Assembly: GCA_902778935.1 (NCBI GenBank)
Contig: CACYZT010000002.1
Coordinates: 1-64,000, forward strand
Length of the DNA: 64,000 bases
Direction of reading: 5' to 3'
Source: an uncultured Bacteroidales bacterium
Lineage (GTDB): Bacteria > Bacteroidota > Bacteroidia > Bacteroidales > Paludibacteraceae
The notes under the pieces were generated by a model, which did no database searches, was not told where the DNA came from, and saw only the letters and a list, made by a program, of their open reading frames with translations. Shown here in pieces: positions 1 through 7,850 of the stretch. Position 1 is the stretch's first letter. Each line of letters starts with the position of its first letter. The position numbers were made by a program, and so were the translations under genes.

Positions 1-3
1 GTT

Positions 4-372
4 ATGTTTAGTTTGAATGATACCATGCGTTACTACCTGTGTCCTGGTCCGACTTGTATGCGCAAAGGTATCAACGGGCTTTGCGGTGTTGTACACGAAC
101 AGATGGGATGTGACGTCAAGAATGGCGATGTGTTTATCTTTATTAATCGAGAGCGCAAGTTAATGAAGCTGCTCCATGCAGAGGATGGAGGAATGGTGAT
201 GTATGTGAAGCGTTTGGAGGCCGGTCGTTTCCGGATGCCTGCGTATGATGCCGAATCGAAGACATATTTTATGGAATGGCGCGATTTGGTGGTAATGGTC
301 GAAGGTATAGTGGAAAGTCCTCAAGGAAGGCTTCGCAGACTACGTGCAGAACGTACTGAATACCATGTATAA
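4..372 (+). CDS. tnpB: IS66 family accessory protein TnpB
   Basis: This 122-residue protein matches the IS66 TnpB (Orf2) family in length and in its central block, with GDVFIFINRERKLMKLL at about residues 41-57 and the basic C-terminal LRRLRAERTEY. TnpB is needed together with TnpC for IS66 transposition, although its biochemical role is not settled. It lies 92 nt before tnpC. The reading frame begins at the window edge with an ATG at position 4, and a start further upstream cannot be excluded. Confidence 0.9.
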   Translation: MFSLNDTMRYYLCPGPTCMRKGINGLCGVVHEQMGCDVKNGDVFIFINRERKLMKLLHAEDGGMVMYVKRLEAGRFRMPAYDAESKTYFMEWRDLVVMVEGIVESPQGRLRRLRAERTEYHV

Positions 373-408
373 AAAGTGCATTTTGAGGTGCATTTTTTGC
401 TCAAAAAA

Positions 409-440
409 TTTGCGTATGTCAGGATTTTTTTGTACCTTTG
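409..440 (+). promoter_or_regulatory. Bacteroidetes-type promoter for tnpC
   Basis: A -33 TTTG at 409-412 and a -7 TACCTTTG at 433-440 are separated by exactly 20 nt. The element lies between tnpB and tnpC and covers the apparent upstream ATG at 438, so translation most likely starts at the ATG at 465. Two copies of GTGCATTTT lie just upstream. Confidence 0.7.
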
Positions 441-464
441 CATTGGATTTTGAAAGGTAAACCG

Positions 465-2075
465 ATGGATGCTCAAGAACAGAAGATGTTAGAAATGATG
501 CAAGAGATGTTAGCGTCTCAGGCAGAGAGTCTGCGTCTTTTAACGGAGCAGATTGCAGAGAATGATCGGATAAACAAAGCACTCGAACAGCGTGTAGCAG
601 AACTATCCGCTCAAGTAGCGTGGCTTCAACGTCAGATGTTTGGTCGGAAGAGCGAAAAGATGCCGTTGATGGATCCGAATCAGATGAGTCTGTTTGACGA
701 GCCGATTGCTCCTGAGGTAGTCCAAGCGCAAGAGGTGGCAACCGAGCAGATCGAGAAAGAGACACCGGAAGAGCGCAAGCAGAAACGTCAGAACCGTAAG
801 ATGATGGAAGGCTTGAAGGTGATAGAGCGGATAGTGCTCAAACCGGAAGGTGTCGATGAGACTTACAAGAAGATAGGCGAGGAAGTAACGCGTGTGGTGA
901 AATATATCCCTGCTCAATTAGGTATCATTGAGTATGTCCGCGAGAAATATGCCAAGCCGAAAGGTACCGGCACGGATATCCGCATTGCTCCGATGCCTTT
1001 GTTCCCTATTAATAAAGGAATAGCAGACGCAACATTGCTGGCTGAGACCATTCTCAATAAATATGAGTATTACTTGCCGCTCTATCGTCAAGTGCAGCAG
1101 TATCACCACTTAGGTTTTAAGGTAAATGAGAGCACAATTGCCAGTTGGATCAAGCCGACAGCTGAGTTACTCAGACCTTTGTATGACGAATTGGTAGCAG
1201 AGATCTTTAAATCCCATTATATCCAATGTGACGAGACGACAACTCCGGTAGTCGATAAGGAGAAACACAAGACCAACAAGGAATACCTTTGGATGATACG
1301 AGCGGTAAAAGAGCGATTGCGATGTTTCCATTACGATGATGGCTCAAGAGCTGGAGCGGTGATAGAGACATTAGCTAAGCAGCATCATTACAAGGGATAT
1401 TTGCAATGTGACGGATTTGCGGGATACGAAACGGCTTTCAGGAACAATAATAACGTGCAATTAGTCAATTGCATGGCACATATCCGTCGTCATTTTGAAC
1501 AAGCACTCGATGAGAACCGTCAAGCGGCAGAGTTTGCGCTGGGTGAGATACAGAAACTGTATCAGATAGAGCGCAATTGTACGGAATCCAATATGTCTGA
1601 TGCTGAACGTAAGCAGAAACGTGACGAATTGGCACGACCAATCATGGAACATCTCAAAGCGTGGATGGAGACGGAAGGTGTGAAGTTTAGTGAACGTAGT
1701 CTGATCGGCAAAGCTGTTACATACGCTTATACGCGTTGGGATAATATGATGAGGTATCTGGAAGATGGATCGTTGATGATAGACAATAATCTTGCCGAGA
1801 ATGCTATCCGACCAATCACGCTTGGACGTAAGAACTATCTGTTTTGCGGCAATCATGAAGCCGCAGGATGGATGTCTGTTATCTGCTCACTCATCGGAAC
1901 ATGTAAAGAACACAATGTCAATCCACGTATGTATCTGAACGATGTCATCGCAAAGATGCCATATTTGACTGCAAATCCATTAAAGTCTCCCGCAAAATCC
2001 CAAGTACGTCAACTGTTACCACACGTTTGGATCCTATCGCATCCAGAAGCTAAATTGGATGCATCCAATCAATAA
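465..2075 (+). CDS. tnpC: IS66 family transposase TnpC
   Basis: This is a full-length 536-residue IS66 DDE transposase. The N-terminal third is a leucine- and glutamine-rich coiled coil (AQVAWLQRQMFGRKSEK). A zinc-binding-like linker follows, then the catalytic domain with the Asp-containing blocks IQCDETTTPV and YLQCDGFAGYE and the Glu-containing block DNNLAENAIRPITLGRKN. The start at 465 is preferred over the in-frame ATG at 438 because the latter lies inside the -7 promoter box. No stop or frameshift is visible, so it is potentially functional. Confidence 0.95.
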   Translation: MDAQEQKMLEMMQEMLASQAESLRLLTEQIAENDRINKALEQRVAELSAQVAWLQRQMFGRKSEKMPLMDPNQMSLFDEPIAPEVVQAQEVATEQIEKETPEERKQKRQNRKMMEGLKVIERIVLKPEGVDETYKKIGEEVTRVVKYIPAQLGIIEYVREKYAKPKGTGTDIRIAPMPLFPINKGIADATLLAETILNKYEYYLPLYRQVQQYHHLGFKVNESTIASWIKPTAELLRPLYDELVAEIFKSHYIQCDETTTPVVDKEKHKTNKEYLWMIRAVKERLRCFHYDDGSRAGAVIETLAKQHHYKGYLQCDGFAGYETAFRNNNNVQLVNCMAHIRRHFEQALDENRQAAEFALGEIQKLYQIERNCTESNMSDAERKQKRDELARPIMEHLKAWMETEGVKFSERSLIGKAVTYAYTRWDNMMRYLEDGSLMIDNNLAENAIRPITLGRKNYLFCGNHEAAGWMSVICSLIGTCKEHNVNPRMYLNDVIAKMPYLTANPLKSPAKSQVRQLLPHVWILSHPEAKLDASNQ

Positions 2076-2096
2076 TCCACTACACCAACTATATCA

Positions 2097-2128
2097 TTAG
2101 GGCTGCAACATCAACGTTGCAGCCCTAA
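2097..2128 (+). terminator. Perfect hairpin after IS66 tnpC
   Basis: A 13-bp perfect inverted repeat, TTAGGGCTGCAAC at 2097-2109 and its complement at 2116-2128, encloses a 6-nt loop. A weak T-rich stretch (CTTTATAT) follows. It probably ends tnpC transcription, but it could also be part of the IS end. Confidence 0.6.
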
Positions 2129-2163
2129 CTTTATATAGCAACCTGTACTTTAATGGATGGTTA

Positions 2164-2304
2164 CTACTTTCTAAAATAGAAGGCGACACTATCATTGGGA
2201 TTGTCTTTGACAAAATGGGTAGCATAGAATGCTTTAAATCTTGATAATGTGTCGTTTACGGCATCCATTGTGGCATCATAAACCTCATTAATGTTTTTGC
2301 TCAT
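2164..2304 (-). CDS. Small hypothetical protein (46 aa)
   Basis: A 46-codon reading frame on the minus strand begins MSKNINEVYDATMDAV and ends VAFYFRK. I do not recognise a family. It is the only open stretch between the IS66 element and the glycan locus. A TACCTTTG -7-like box lies at 2328-2335 upstream of the start, but the matching -33 TTTG is absent, and the box abuts the terminator hairpin of the upstream locus. It may be a real small protein, a gene fragment left by the IS insertion, or chance. Confidence 0.4.
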   Translation of the reverse strand: MSKNINEVYDATMDAVNDTLSRFKAFYATHFVKDNPNDSVAFYFRK

Positions 2305-2335
2305 AGTATTAAATGATAAATGAGCCACAAAGGTA

Positions 2336-2368
2336 CAAAAAAAGTTGCAACCGGTTGGGTTGCAACTT
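2336..2368 (-). terminator. Intrinsic terminator of the minus-strand glycan locus
   Basis: On the minus strand an 11-bp perfect stem (arms 2358-2368 and 2342-2352, core GTTGCAAC) with a 5-nt loop is followed at once by a run of T. It lies 27 nt after the stop of the last glycosyltransferase (2395), as expected for the end of the operon. Confidence 0.75.
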
Positions 2369-2394
2369 AAAAAAGTGAGGGGAAAATGGACTAA

Positions 2395-3078
2395 TTATTT
2401 CAACAATCTACGTTTCCATTTAATGATACGTGTTCGCCACTTAGGACTAAGGTGTGAGAGTAACTTCGTCTTCCATGAAGAGGATGTATCCCAGGAACTG
2501 GTGCCTAAGTGTTCGCAGTAGGTATCGGGCGAACGGACATCTTCGCCGGTGGTTAGTACCGGGCAGAAATAATGGACCGGGAATATATGCAGTTCGGGCG
2601 TGTGACGTTGGGCAAAGAAGGTGGTGTTCGGTGTTAAGTCGTATGAGCCGTCGGGTTTCACAAACGGGCGTGTAGCATAGGTAGCGAGCAGGGTTTGTAC
2701 CCATGCGCCATGCGGTTCAGAAGCGATGACTCCCATCATAACCGGCTGGTGCTTTGAGCCTTCGCGTCCGGCAAAAGCCGCATAGTCGTTCATCAAGTCA
2801 TCGAACGGACGATAGGCCTTAAAATCTACGTCTAAATACAGCCCTCCGTACTGCTCCAGTGCCCACAGACGCACATAGTCCGAGACGAAAGCGTATTTCT
2901 TCGCCTCGTATGCCTGCTGCACATACAGCGGAGCCGCAGCGATGTCGAACTTACTCTCGTCCCAACGCCTATACTCCCATTCCGGCATGTGCTCATGCCA
3001 TGACGCGATGCACTCTTGCGCCAACGTCGGCAACTCCGTACCTCCAAACCATGTATAGTGAATAATGTGCGGTATCAT
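2395..3078 (-). CDS. GT32-type glycosyltransferase
   Basis: This 227-residue protein has the features of the GT32 (Gly_transf_sug, OCH1-like) family: N-terminal MIPHIIHYTWFGG, then RRWDESKFD, then SDYVRLWALEQYGGLYLDVD, whose DxD motif binds metal and nucleotide sugar. It is probably a cytoplasmic or membrane-associated enzyme adding one sugar to the glycan built by this locus. It is the last gene of the minus-strand cluster. The N-terminal third resembles the GT32 domain of the fusion protein at 6256-7848, suggesting a common origin. Donor and acceptor cannot be told from sequence. Confidence 0.85.
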   Translation of the reverse strand: MIPHIIHYTWFGGTELPTLAQECIASWHEHMPEWEYRRWDESKFDIAAAPLYVQQAYEAKKYAFVSDYVRLWALEQYGGLYLDVDFKAYRPFDDLMNDYAAFAGREGSKHQPVMMGVIASEPHGAWVQTLLATYATRPFVKPDGSYDLTPNTTFFAQRHTPELHIFPVHYFCPVLTTGEDVRSPDTYCEHLGTSSWDTSSSWKTKLLSHLSPKWRTRIIKWKRRLLK

Positions 3079-3085
3079 GGAAAAA

Positions 3086-3119
3086 GGGTTAGGGGGTTAG
3101 GGGATTAGGGGGTTAGGGG
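3086..3119 (+). repeat. G-rich octamer tandem repeat, 3' flank of four-helix-bundle cassette
   Basis: Four octamers (GGGTTAGG, GGGTTAGG, GGATTAGG, GGGTTAGG) plus GG run in tandem. The four or more G-runs separated by 3-4 nt satisfy the G-quadruplex pattern. On the minus strand the array encodes the last residues (PNPLIP and stop) of the four-helix-bundle protein. It is the inverted counterpart of the array at 3498-3534. Confidence 0.85.
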
Positions 3120-3480
3120 TAGTTAAGCGCTTGTTCCTTAACCCTGCGATTAAAGCTGATATATGATTTATCAATGTTGATATAGGATTAATTTCACTCT
3201 CATGAATATAACCCAACTCACACGCTATATCCAACTGGCAATCAACTTCACGTAATGAGCCATACGCAATTTCAAAGAAATGAATCTGTTCTTTTGTAGA
3301 ATAACGCCCTAATCCTTCAGCTACGTTTGACGGTACTGATATAACAGCACGTCGCAGCTGATCACATAATGCATACTGCTCTTCTCTCGGGAACTTCTTT
3401 AGCAGAGCATATACTTCTACAACAAGTTTTTTGGACTCTTTATAGACCTCTAACTGTTTATAATCGTATTTCGTTTCCAT
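3097..3480 (-). CDS. Four-helix-bundle protein (TIGR02436 / S23-IVP family)
   Basis: This 127-residue protein begins METKYDYKQLEVYKESKKLV and carries the family blocks QLRRAVISVPSNVAEGLGR and FFEIAYGSLREVDCQLDIA. The family was first seen in 23S rRNA intervening sequences and is structurally like the Avd proteins of diversity-generating retroelements; its function as a free-standing gene is not established. The start at 3480 is preferred to the in-frame ATG at 3498, which lies in a repeat array. The gene sits between two glycosyltransferases and has no evident part in glycan synthesis. Its C-terminal PNPLIP is encoded by the flanking octamer array, which suggests that gene and arrays arrived as one unit. 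Confidence 0.85.
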   Translation of the reverse strand: METKYDYKQLEVYKESKKLVVEVYALLKKFPREEQYALCDQLRRAVISVPSNVAEGLGRYSTKEQIHFFEIAYGSLREVDCQLDIACELGYIHESEINPISTLINHISALIAGLRNKRLTTPNPLIP

Positions 3481-3497
3481 ACATTTAGAATTTTTCA

Positions 3498-3534
3498 CCT
3501 CTAATCCTCTAACCCTCTAATCCCCTAATCCCCA
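3498..3534 (+). repeat. C-rich octamer tandem repeat, 5' flank of four-helix-bundle cassette
   Basis: Tandem octamers CCTCTAAT, CCTCTAAC, CCTCTAAT, CCCCTAAT and CCCC are the inverted version of the array at 3086-3119. On the minus strand they encode the C-terminal GIRGLEG of the glycosyltransferase ending at 3509 and precede the start of the four-helix-bundle gene. Confidence 0.85.
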
Positions 3535-4450
3535 ATACTACTTGTTTACAAAGACTACCGAGTTTTAGGGAGAAGCGGAGGAACTTCAGCCACCAGATGG
3601 GTTGGTCGTATGCCTCTTTGCCGTTCTGCACTTTCGCCAGTTCAGCCGCAGCGGCATCATGGTACTCGCTGCTTAGCCAATAGTCCATCAGTCCATTCAC
3701 ACGCAGGCGGTCAAACAAGGCTTTCCATGTCTCCGCATGCGGGTTAGCGAGGGCAGCCTGCTCAAGCTCATCCATATGAAAGAGCATGTGTTTAGCAGGC
3801 CTGTACAGGTTGCGCGTGGCGCGCTGCGAAGCCGGTACGGCATTGTTGTAATACGCGAGCGGCTGGCTGCTAAAAGCCACGGGGTAATGGAGAGCCGTCT
3901 TCGCCCACAGCAGAAAGTCTTCACCCAGTTTGATACCGTTCGGGAAACCACCCATCTGCTCAAAGACACGGCGTGGCATACAAGCCGTGATGGACGTAAT
4001 CGGCATGGAACCATTCTCCAGATAGGCTTTCGGATAATCTATATAACCCGTCGGCATATTCAGCGCTACATGCGTCTTGCCGGGCTTGAAATAGATATAG
4101 TTCGTAGCAAATATTCCGGCATCGGGGTAGGCAGCAATGAGTTTGTCTATCTCCGCCAAGAACTCCGGCTCCCACCAGTCATCCGCATCGAGGAAACAGA
4201 TATACTCGCCCGTCGATGCGGCTACTCCGTTATTACGCGCCGCAGCTACACCCATATTAGTTTGGCTTATCACCCTAATCCTTTCATCCTCTAATCCTCT
4301 AATCCTTTCTATGCTGTTGTCCGTAGAGCCGTCATTGACGATGATGCACTCCCAAGCTGTGAAAGTCTGTGCATGCACCGATTCCAGCGCCTTACGGATG
4401 TAGGGTGCTTTGTTATAGAGCGGTATGATGATAGAGAACTTCGGTTTCAT
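3509..4450 (-). CDS. GT2 family glycosyltransferase
   Basis: This 313-residue protein has a GT-A fold: FSIIIPLYNKAPYI at the N terminus, NDGSTDNS at about 41, and the DxD-containing CFLDADDWW at about 92. It should transfer a sugar from a nucleotide donor at the cytoplasmic face. The start overlaps the stop of the upstream GT2 by 4 nt (ATGA), implying translational coupling. A 106-bp stretch (4250-4355) is nearly identical to one in that upstream gene, and inside it an octamer tandem repeat encodes RIRGLEDERIR. The last residues (GIRGLEG) are encoded by a related repeat array. Confidence 0.88.
   Translation of the reverse strand: MKPKFSIIIPLYNKAPYIRKALESVHAQTFTAWECIIVNDGSTDNSIERIRGLEDERIRVISQTNMGVAAARNNGVAASTGEYICFLDADDWWEPEFLAEIDKLIAAYPDAGIFATNYIYFKPGKTHVALNMPTGYIDYPKAYLENGSMPITSITACMPRRVFEQMGGFPNGIKLGEDFLLWAKTALHYPVAFSSQPLAYYNNAVPASQRATRNLYRPAKHMLFHMDELEQAALANPHAETWKALFDRLRVNGLMDYWLSSEYHDAAAAELAKVQNGKEAYDQPIWWLKFLRFSLKLGSLCKQVVLGIRGLEG
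4250..4355 (-). repeat. 106-bp near-identical block shared with 5122-5227, with internal octamer array
   Basis: This block and 5122-5227 differ at about two positions over 106 bp, while the rest of the two glycosyltransferase genes diverges. Inside, 4274-4305 is four tandem octamers of the TCTAATCC type, the same unit as the arrays at 3086 and 3498. Confidence 0.8.
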
Positions 4451-5325
4451 GAGCGGACAAGCAGGTATTTGAGTCTGTATTTCAGATAATTGAACCGATG
4501 CCGCAGCTTGGTGCGACTGACGGTGTAATAGAGTTGCCAGTTGATGGTCGGCAATACATACTGACGAACATACTGAGCCGGATAGAGCAATACCGATTGA
4601 TACAGATGGGTAGTCGCACGATAAACAGTTGATTTGTCCAATCCGTCGGCTTGCATGAAGAACGAAGCCAATTGATTGGCAATGCTTACTTTATCCGTCA
4701 GTCGTTTAGGCTTGAAAGTCGTCATGATACTGTTCTCCCGAATACGATAGACATATAGTTCATCGGGAATAACCGTCACAGCCCCCGCATAATAGCATAC
4801 CATGGGCGTAAACAGATTATCCTCATGGTAGATACCTTCGGTAAAGCGCAGGTCGTGCGCTTGCAGGAATGCCCTGCGATAGATACGCAGCACCGTACAG
4901 ACGAAAGGCATCTTGTATGAAAGGAGAGCGTTTTCATTGTAATAATCCATACCCGAAGGATAATGGGCGAACCTCTTCCCTCCGTAACAAATCATATCTT
5001 GCCCGTCGATGTGTTTGTTCAACCGCTCCAGGGCGTCCGGCACTATCCAATCATCCCCATCCAAGAGGAAGATGTATTCTCCCTTCGCCGCCTTGATGCC
5101 TGCATTGCGTGCGGCAGACAAACCCATATTAGTTTGGCTTATCACCCTAATCCTCTCATCCTCTAATCCTCTAATCCTTTCCATGCTGTTGTCCGTAGAG
5201 CCGTCATTGACGATGATGCACTCCCAATCCGTAAAGGTCTGTGCCACCACGGACTGCAAGCACTCACGGATGTACTGCTCGATATTATATACCGGTATGA
5301 TGATAGAGAACTTAGGCATGGACAA
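4447..5325 (-). CDS. GT2 family glycosyltransferase
   Basis: This 292-residue GT-A enzyme has FSIIIPVYNIEQYIREC, NDGSTDNS and the DxD block LLDGDDW at about 97. The C-terminal part, rich in basic and aromatic residues, is typical of capsule glycosyltransferases that touch the membrane. It overlaps the neighbouring genes at both ends (4 nt downstream, 14 nt upstream), so it is part of a tightly coupled operon. The segment from the NDGSTDNS motif through RIRGLEDERIRVISQTNMG is shared at DNA level with the next gene. An in-frame ATG two codons in (5319) is an equally possible start. Confidence 0.88.
   Translation of the reverse strand: MSMPKFSIIIPVYNIEQYIRECLQSVVAQTFTDWECIIVNDGSTDNSMERIRGLEDERIRVISQTNMGLSAARNAGIKAAKGEYIFLLDGDDWIVPDALERLNKHIDGQDMICYGGKRFAHYPSGMDYYNENALLSYKMPFVCTVLRIYRRAFLQAHDLRFTEGIYHEDNLFTPMVCYYAGAVTVIPDELYVYRIRENSIMTTFKPKRLTDKVSIANQLASFFMQADGLDKSTVYRATTHLYQSVLLYPAQYVRQYVLPTINWQLYYTVSRTKLRHRFNYLKYRLKYLLVRS
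5122..5227 (-). repeat. 106-bp near-identical block shared with 4250-4355, with internal octamer array
   Basis: Second copy of the block. Its internal array at 5146-5177 is CCTAATCC, TCTCATCC, TCTAATCC, TCTAATCC. Identity well above the flanking coding sequence points to recent gene conversion or duplication. Confidence 0.8.
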
Positions 5326-6259
5326 GTAGTTTAATGATTTGCGACAAGCGCAGACGGGTTAAATGATTCCAAACGATGCCATTAGTGCGCATGTACTCAA
5401 ACCATACGCTCTGATAATAACGATGAAACCGACGATGGAAAGAGAGAGGTTCAAAGAACGGCTTTTGATTATTCAATCGCTCCATCTCCCAAAAACAGGC
5501 AAGCCTCTTATCGGGTTCGATGGCTGTCAGTTGGCACCACTGCCGGAGTTGCGCATCATCAGCAGTCGGGAAGATACCTTGCAAATAGGCATACTTGACT
5601 TTATGCTGAATAGCGTATATCCGCTCAGTATCTTGCGTGACTTGCGTAGCATACTGACGATAGAGATAGAGCACATCCGGCAAGTTACGCATGTGTATGC
5701 CCGCTAACAACGCTTGCGTCCATAAGCGATAATCCTCAGCCGGCACATAGTCTTGTTCATAGCGCATACGGGCAAACCGTTCTTTTCTCCACATGCTGCT
5801 TGCGTGGAGAACAGGCGAGAAGAAAAGGGCATTGAACTTGATATCTTCTGTGGCATTGTCGTATTGCATTATCTTGGAGCCATCTCCAAACTGCTGCATC
5901 GCTACTGAAACCAAATCAATGTCAGGATGCTGCTCCAGATAATCGAACTGCACCTGCAGACGATTGGGTAACGAGATATCGTCTGAATCCATGCGAGCTA
6001 TATACTTACCACGCGCCATATCGATGCCGATATTAAGAATGTTCGCCAAGCCTACATTCGTTTTGCCCGTATAACGAACAATACGCTCATCCGTATAGGA
6101 CTCGATAATAGCCTCAGCCTCATCCGGAGAACCATCATTGAGCACAATCAGCTCGAAGTCACCGAATGTCTGCGCAAGCATACTATCCATCGCTTCGCGA
6201 AGATAGGGCGCGGTCTTATATACCGGCATCAGAACTGATATTTGCGGATACGATGTCAT
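5312..6259 (-). CDS. GT2 family glycosyltransferase
   Basis: This 315-residue protein has ISVLMPVYKTAPYLREAMDSML, LNDGSPDEAE and the DxD motif YIARMDSDDISLPNRL at about 92-107, the pattern of GT2 enzymes such as SpsA and rhamnosyl or galactosyl transferases of capsule loci. The C-terminal half carries a conserved ED pair (VPAEDYRLW) likely to hold the catalytic base. It overlaps the deacetylase fusion upstream by 4 nt. Donor sugar cannot be assigned. Confidence 0.88.
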   Translation of the reverse strand: MTSYPQISVLMPVYKTAPYLREAMDSMLAQTFGDFELIVLNDGSPDEAEAIIESYTDERIVRYTGKTNVGLANILNIGIDMARGKYIARMDSDDISLPNRLQVQFDYLEQHPDIDLVSVAMQQFGDGSKIMQYDNATEDIKFNALFFSPVLHASSMWRKERFARMRYEQDYVPAEDYRLWTQALLAGIHMRNLPDVLYLYRQYATQVTQDTERIYAIQHKVKYAYLQGIFPTADDAQLRQWCQLTAIEPDKRLACFWEMERLNNQKPFFEPLSFHRRFHRYYQSVWFEYMRTNGIVWNHLTRLRLSQIIKLLVHA

Positions 6260-7848
6260 GGTTGCGTTACATATACCCTATTCAACAGATACGGATTGTC
6301 ACCACGATGAACAGCACCGCCATACCCCAAAGCAGCCGACTTATATCCTGCTTTTTGAACGGCCTGCATCACTGCTTCATTCCACATACTATGCGGATAA
6401 CTCATGTGTATTGGCGTAACACCTAATTGCTTTCTTACCTCTTCTCGCGATGCGACCAACTCATATTCCATTTGCTCCGCGGACAACCGATTCAATCCAA
6501 CATGCGAAACGGAGTGCGTGCCTATAGTACATAATCCTTCCTTTACCATCGTGCGCAAATCTTCCCACTGCAAGGCAAGTCGGGCACATAAGGCGGCATC
6601 GGCTTGAGTATGCGTCAAATCGTGCATTGTCTGCGCCATGGGTGCTGATGCGGAGTAGATACGTTCCATCAAAGCAACTGATTCATTAGGTGTACAGCAT
6701 TGCTCCAATTGCAACCACCATATATCCGCCTTACCATTCGGGAAATCCGTAGAAAGATAGATGGTAAACGGGATATGATATTTCTTTAGGATAGGATACG
6801 CATGGGTATATATATCCCTCAAACCATCATCAAACGAGATATGGACGCGCTTCTTGGGCCACCATGATTGACGGTCAACGATATCCTCTAAAGACACAAA
6901 CGAATAGCCGTTTGAGCGATATTGACAAATAAGTTGCTCTAAATAATCGGGCGTTATTTCGAGTTCCCGATTGGCCGGATACTCGCTCCGATTCTCCACT
7001 ACCCGATGCAGACACCATATTTCCCCTTGACGCGGATGCAAAAGCCTCTTTTTGATTTTGCGTTTAACCTGCTTATATCGTCTATATACAGGTAACAAGC
7101 CTATCTTATCGAAGAAGTCCTCATGCCGACGCGTTCTTGTCCATAGCTCCGATTCCCACGAAGCCGCATTATGATGGAACGATACTTCGTATCGATTATC
7201 CGGACTGAAAGCATAGCCAAACACCCCTGTACCAAATACCACCATATTGTTTTGTAAGTACTGCGTCTCGTTGACATACCGAAAACCGTACTTTGTCAGA
7301 TACCGCGCTACCAAACGATCATTATTCACATGCTCACGATAATGCAAAGCCCAATCGGCATCGGCATCGATAGAGTTGTAATAATCACGGATTTCACATA
7401 TCATCTCGTTACCGGGATTGCAAGCCATGGAAGAAGTCAAGATTTCCATCTTAGGAATATCTTGTCCTTTCACAAGAGGGTTTCCATCCGAATCAATCAT
7501 GGACTGTATATGCTCCTCATAAAACTCCGAATACAACTCCAATCCGGTAAAGAAATTATACTTTAAGAACCTATCAAACCGCTGGAACACCTCCACATCC
7601 GTATCCAAATATATTCCTCCATATTGCGCTAACACATTATACCGGCACACATCGGAAGCGAGCGCATATTTACGCACTTTACATGCATAGTTAGCTAAAG
7701 GATATTGCTGCAAATCAAAAGTAGATTCATCCCAACGCATGAAGGTATAGTCCGGCATGAGCCGTTTCCAGCCCTCAATGCATTTCTTCTGAGAATGCGG
7801 CATCAATCCTCGTCCGAACCAGCAATAATGGATGATTTTCGGAATCAT
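6256..7848 (-). CDS. GT32 glycosyltransferase fused to NodB-type polysaccharide deacetylase (CE4)
   Basis: This 530-residue protein joins two enzymes. Residues 1 to about 250 form a GT32 domain (MIPKIIHYCWFGRG, FMRWDESTFD, LAQYGGIYLDTDV). Residues from about 275 to the end form a NodB homology domain: the metal and base motif SFDDG, the zinc-binding THSVSH, and the later MSYPHS block. The catalytic Asp pair and metal His residues are present, so the deacetylase is probably active. No signal peptide is visible, so both domains should act in the cytoplasm. The likely job is to add an N-acetyl sugar and deacetylate it, giving a free amine and a zwitterionic glycan; that is inference. Confidence 0.87.
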   Translation of the reverse strand: MIPKIIHYCWFGRGLMPHSQKKCIEGWKRLMPDYTFMRWDESTFDLQQYPLANYACKVRKYALASDVCRYNVLAQYGGIYLDTDVEVFQRFDRFLKYNFFTGLELYSEFYEEHIQSMIDSDGNPLVKGQDIPKMEILTSSMACNPGNEMICEIRDYYNSIDADADWALHYREHVNNDRLVARYLTKYGFRYVNETQYLQNNMVVFGTGVFGYAFSPDNRYEVSFHHNAASWESELWTRTRRHEDFFDKIGLLPVYRRYKQVKRKIKKRLLHPRQGEIWCLHRVVENRSEYPANRELEITPDYLEQLICQYRSNGYSFVSLEDIVDRQSWWPKKRVHISFDDGLRDIYTHAYPILKKYHIPFTIYLSTDFPNGKADIWWLQLEQCCTPNESVALMERIYSASAPMAQTMHDLTHTQADAALCARLALQWEDLRTMVKEGLCTIGTHSVSHVGLNRLSAEQMEYELVASREEVRKQLGVTPIHMSYPHSMWNEAVMQAVQKAGYKSAALGYGGAVHRGDNPYLLNRVYVTQP

Positions 7849-7850
7849 AA

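Larger units (their letters stand above)
1..2128 (+). mobile_element. IS66-family insertion sequence (5' end cut by window)
   Basis: tnpB and tnpC lie in IS66 order and a perfect inverted repeat follows at 2097-2128. The usual tnpA and the left terminal repeat would lie before position 1, so the left boundary is not visible. I could not identify the right terminal inverted repeat or target duplication, so the right boundary is provisional. Both transposition genes are full length, so the copy may still be active. Confidence 0.85.

Noticed and set aside
3097..3480. Diversity-generating retroelement (Avd-like four-helix protein)
   Set aside because: No reverse transcriptase and no template/variable repeat pair is present; the gene belongs to the wider TIGR02436 family.
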